5,978 nt of DNA from VAZQ01 sp036502925 (GTDB taxonomy: Bacteria; Pseudomonadota; Alphaproteobacteria; Rhizobiales; Xanthobacteraceae): NCBI GenBank assembly GCA_036502925.1, contig DASXXS010000340.1:1-5978 (forward strand), in the 5' to 3' direction. Of the stretch, positions 5,270 to 5,978 are shown piece by piece. The notes under the pieces were generated by a model. It made no database searches, was not told the origin of the DNA, and was given only the letters and a program-made list of their open reading frames with translations. Both the position numbers and the translations under genes were made by a program. Every line of letters starts with the position of its first letter. Position 1 is the first letter of the stretch.

Positions 5270-5281
5270 AAAATACAGTCA

Positions 5282-5315
5282 TCGAGGGCCTCGACGACTG
5301 CGTCGCGGCGACGCA
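5282..5315. promoter_or_regulatory. Two adjacent palindromes upstream of the molybdenum hydroxylase genes
   Basis: TCGAGG-G-CCTCGA (5282-5294) and TGCGTCGC-G-GCGACGCA (5299-5315) are perfect palindromes with one central base each and centres 19 bp apart. They lie in the 112-nt gap between tgt and the 2Fe-2S subunit gene, 58-92 nt before its ATG. One-base centres favour a dimeric DNA-binding protein over an RNA hairpin. A third TGCGT at 5319-5323 could pair with ACGCA (5311-5315) instead. No promoter was recognised nearby. Confidence 0.35.
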
Positions 5316-5373
5316 AAATGCGTTGCATCTCGCCAATGACGGCTCGGAACCGCCGCCTTCTTTCGAGGAAGCC

Positions 5374-5841
5374 ATGGCCATCAGCCTGAAGGTCAATGGG
5401 GTCGTTCACTCGGTCACGGCCGAGCCCGATACGCCCTTGCTCTATGTGCTGCGCAACGATCTTGGGCTCAACGGCGCCAAGTTCGGCTGCGGACTCGAGC
5501 AGTGCGGCGCCTGCACCGTGCTGGTCGACGGCGTGCCGACGCGATCATGCGTGCGCGCCATCCAGGATATCGGGCAGCAGGAGGTCGTCACCCTCGAAGG
5601 TCTCGGCACCATCCAGAAGCCGCATCCTTTGCAAAAGGCGTTCATCGACGAGCAGGCGGCGCAGTGCGGCTATTGCATCAACGGCATGATCATGACGGCC
5701 AAGGAACTGCTCGACCGCATTCCGCATCCGACCGAAGCCGACGTGCGGGCCACCTTGGCGCCGAACCTCTGCCGTTGCGGCACGCACCACCGTATCATCC
5801 GCGCGGTCCTGCGCGCGGCGCAGGCGAACGGGAAGACCTGA
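5374..5841 (+). CDS. 2Fe-2S subunit of a molybdenum hydroxylase (xanthine dehydrogenase family, IorA-like)
   Basis: 155 residues. This small subunit carries two 2Fe-2S clusters that pass electrons from the molybdenum cofactor of its partner to an acceptor. The N-terminal plant-ferredoxin-like domain (1-75) has Cys39, 44, 47 and 59 in FGCGLEQCGACTVLVDG and RSC. The helical C-terminal domain (about 76-150) has Cys98, 101, 133 and 135 in QCGYCINGMIMTA and LCRCG, with the family spacing of 31 residues between the pairs. All eight ligands are present. The CINGMIM variant is the form I associate with IorA/nicotinate-dehydrogenase-A-like two-subunit enzymes lacking an FAD subunit; the substrate cannot be inferred. 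ATG 5374 follows GAGGA closely and matches the family start; TTG 5323 would add 17 residues. No signal peptide. The partner gene starts 2 nt after the stop. Confidence 0.95.
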   Translation: MAISLKVNGVVHSVTAEPDTPLLYVLRNDLGLNGAKFGCGLEQCGACTVLVDGVPTRSCVRAIQDIGQQEVVTLEGLGTIQKPHPLQKAFIDEQAAQCGYCINGMIMTAKELLDRIPHPTEADVRATLAPNLCRCGTHHRIIRAVLRAAQANGKT

Positions 5842-5843
5842 GC

Positions 5844-5978
5844 ATGAACGCCAACCTCTCTCGGCGTCAATTCGCGGCCGCGCTCGGCGGCATCGTGATC
5901 TCGTTTCGCCTTGCGCCGCGGCTCGCCCTTGGCCAGCCGGCGAGCCTGCCGGGAAGCCTCAATGGCAATCGCATGCTC
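5844..5978 (+). CDS. Molybdopterin-binding subunit of a molybdenum hydroxylase, N-terminus only
   Basis: Only the first 45 codons are in the window. The ATG at 5844 lies 2 nt after the stop of the 2Fe-2S subunit, with GGGAAG (about 5830-5835) as ribosome binding site, so the two are co-transcribed. The start reads NLSRRQFAAALGGIVISF: a twin-arginine motif (SRRQF) followed by a hydrophobic stretch, then a possible cleavage near LALG-Q30. After it, LPGSLNGNRML matches the opening I recall for IorB-like xanthine dehydrogenase family molybdopterin subunits. This suggests export as a folded, cofactor-loaded enzyme by the Tat system, with the signal-less 2Fe-2S subunit carried along. The assignment rests on this start plus the neighbour; active-site motifs lie outside the window. 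Confidence 0.85.
   Translation, partial: MNANLSRRQFAAALGGIVISFRLAPRLALGQPASLPGSLNGNRML

Noticed and set aside
3987..5396. Minus-strand open frame of about 469 codons covering tgt
   Set aside because: It mirrors tgt, whose family identity is certain; the translation is Arg/His/Gln/Ala-rich without any known motif, as expected for antisense of GC-rich coding DNA.

Overview
The window is GC-rich chromosomal DNA, most likely from an alphaproteobacterium of the order Hyphomicrobiales (Rhizobiales; Bradyrhizobium/Pseudolabrys-like). The evidence is the order cyclophilin - cyclophilin - queA - tgt, which I recall as conserved in that order (usually behind coaD), together with codon use, the protein sequences and an intergenic heptamer repeat. 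The species cannot be named from the sequence alone.

Layout. (1) 1-1962, plus strand: a tightly packed four-gene unit. A cyclophilin cut by the window edge is followed by two exported paralogues with a TolA/TonB-C-like domain, then a second cyclophilin. Gaps are +10, -4 and -17 nt, so translation is probably coupled. The two exported proteins sit exactly between the two cyclophilins. (2) 1970-2106: a degenerate heptamer repeat whose right half is the reverse complement of its left half. It lies between convergent genes and runs into the end of the minus-strand one. (3) 2087-2314, minus strand: a small Cys-rich, zinc-ribbon-like protein with a clear ribosome binding site. (4) 2315-2560: divergent intergenic region with a possible promoter and a leader hairpin, then a 96-residue conserved-type small protein (2561-2851). 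(5) 2941-4020 and 4134-5261: queA and tgt, two enzymes of tRNA queuosine synthesis. Tgt inserts preQ1 at the wobble position of GUN-anticodon tRNAs, and QueA adds the epoxycyclopentane ring precursor from S-adenosylmethionine. (6) 5252-5315: three consecutive inverted repeats. (7) 5374-end: the small 2Fe-2S subunit of a molybdenum hydroxylase and the first 45 codons of the molybdopterin subunit, which carries a twin-arginine signal.

Most worth a second look: the Tgt protein appears to have lost three of the four residues of the structural zinc site (Cys-x-Cys-x2-Cys...His) known in the family; the cyclophilin/TolA-C-like/cyclophilin operon; the mirrored heptamer repeat; and the palindromes in front of the molybdenum hydroxylase operon. 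I found no CRISPR array, transposase, rRNA or tRNA gene.
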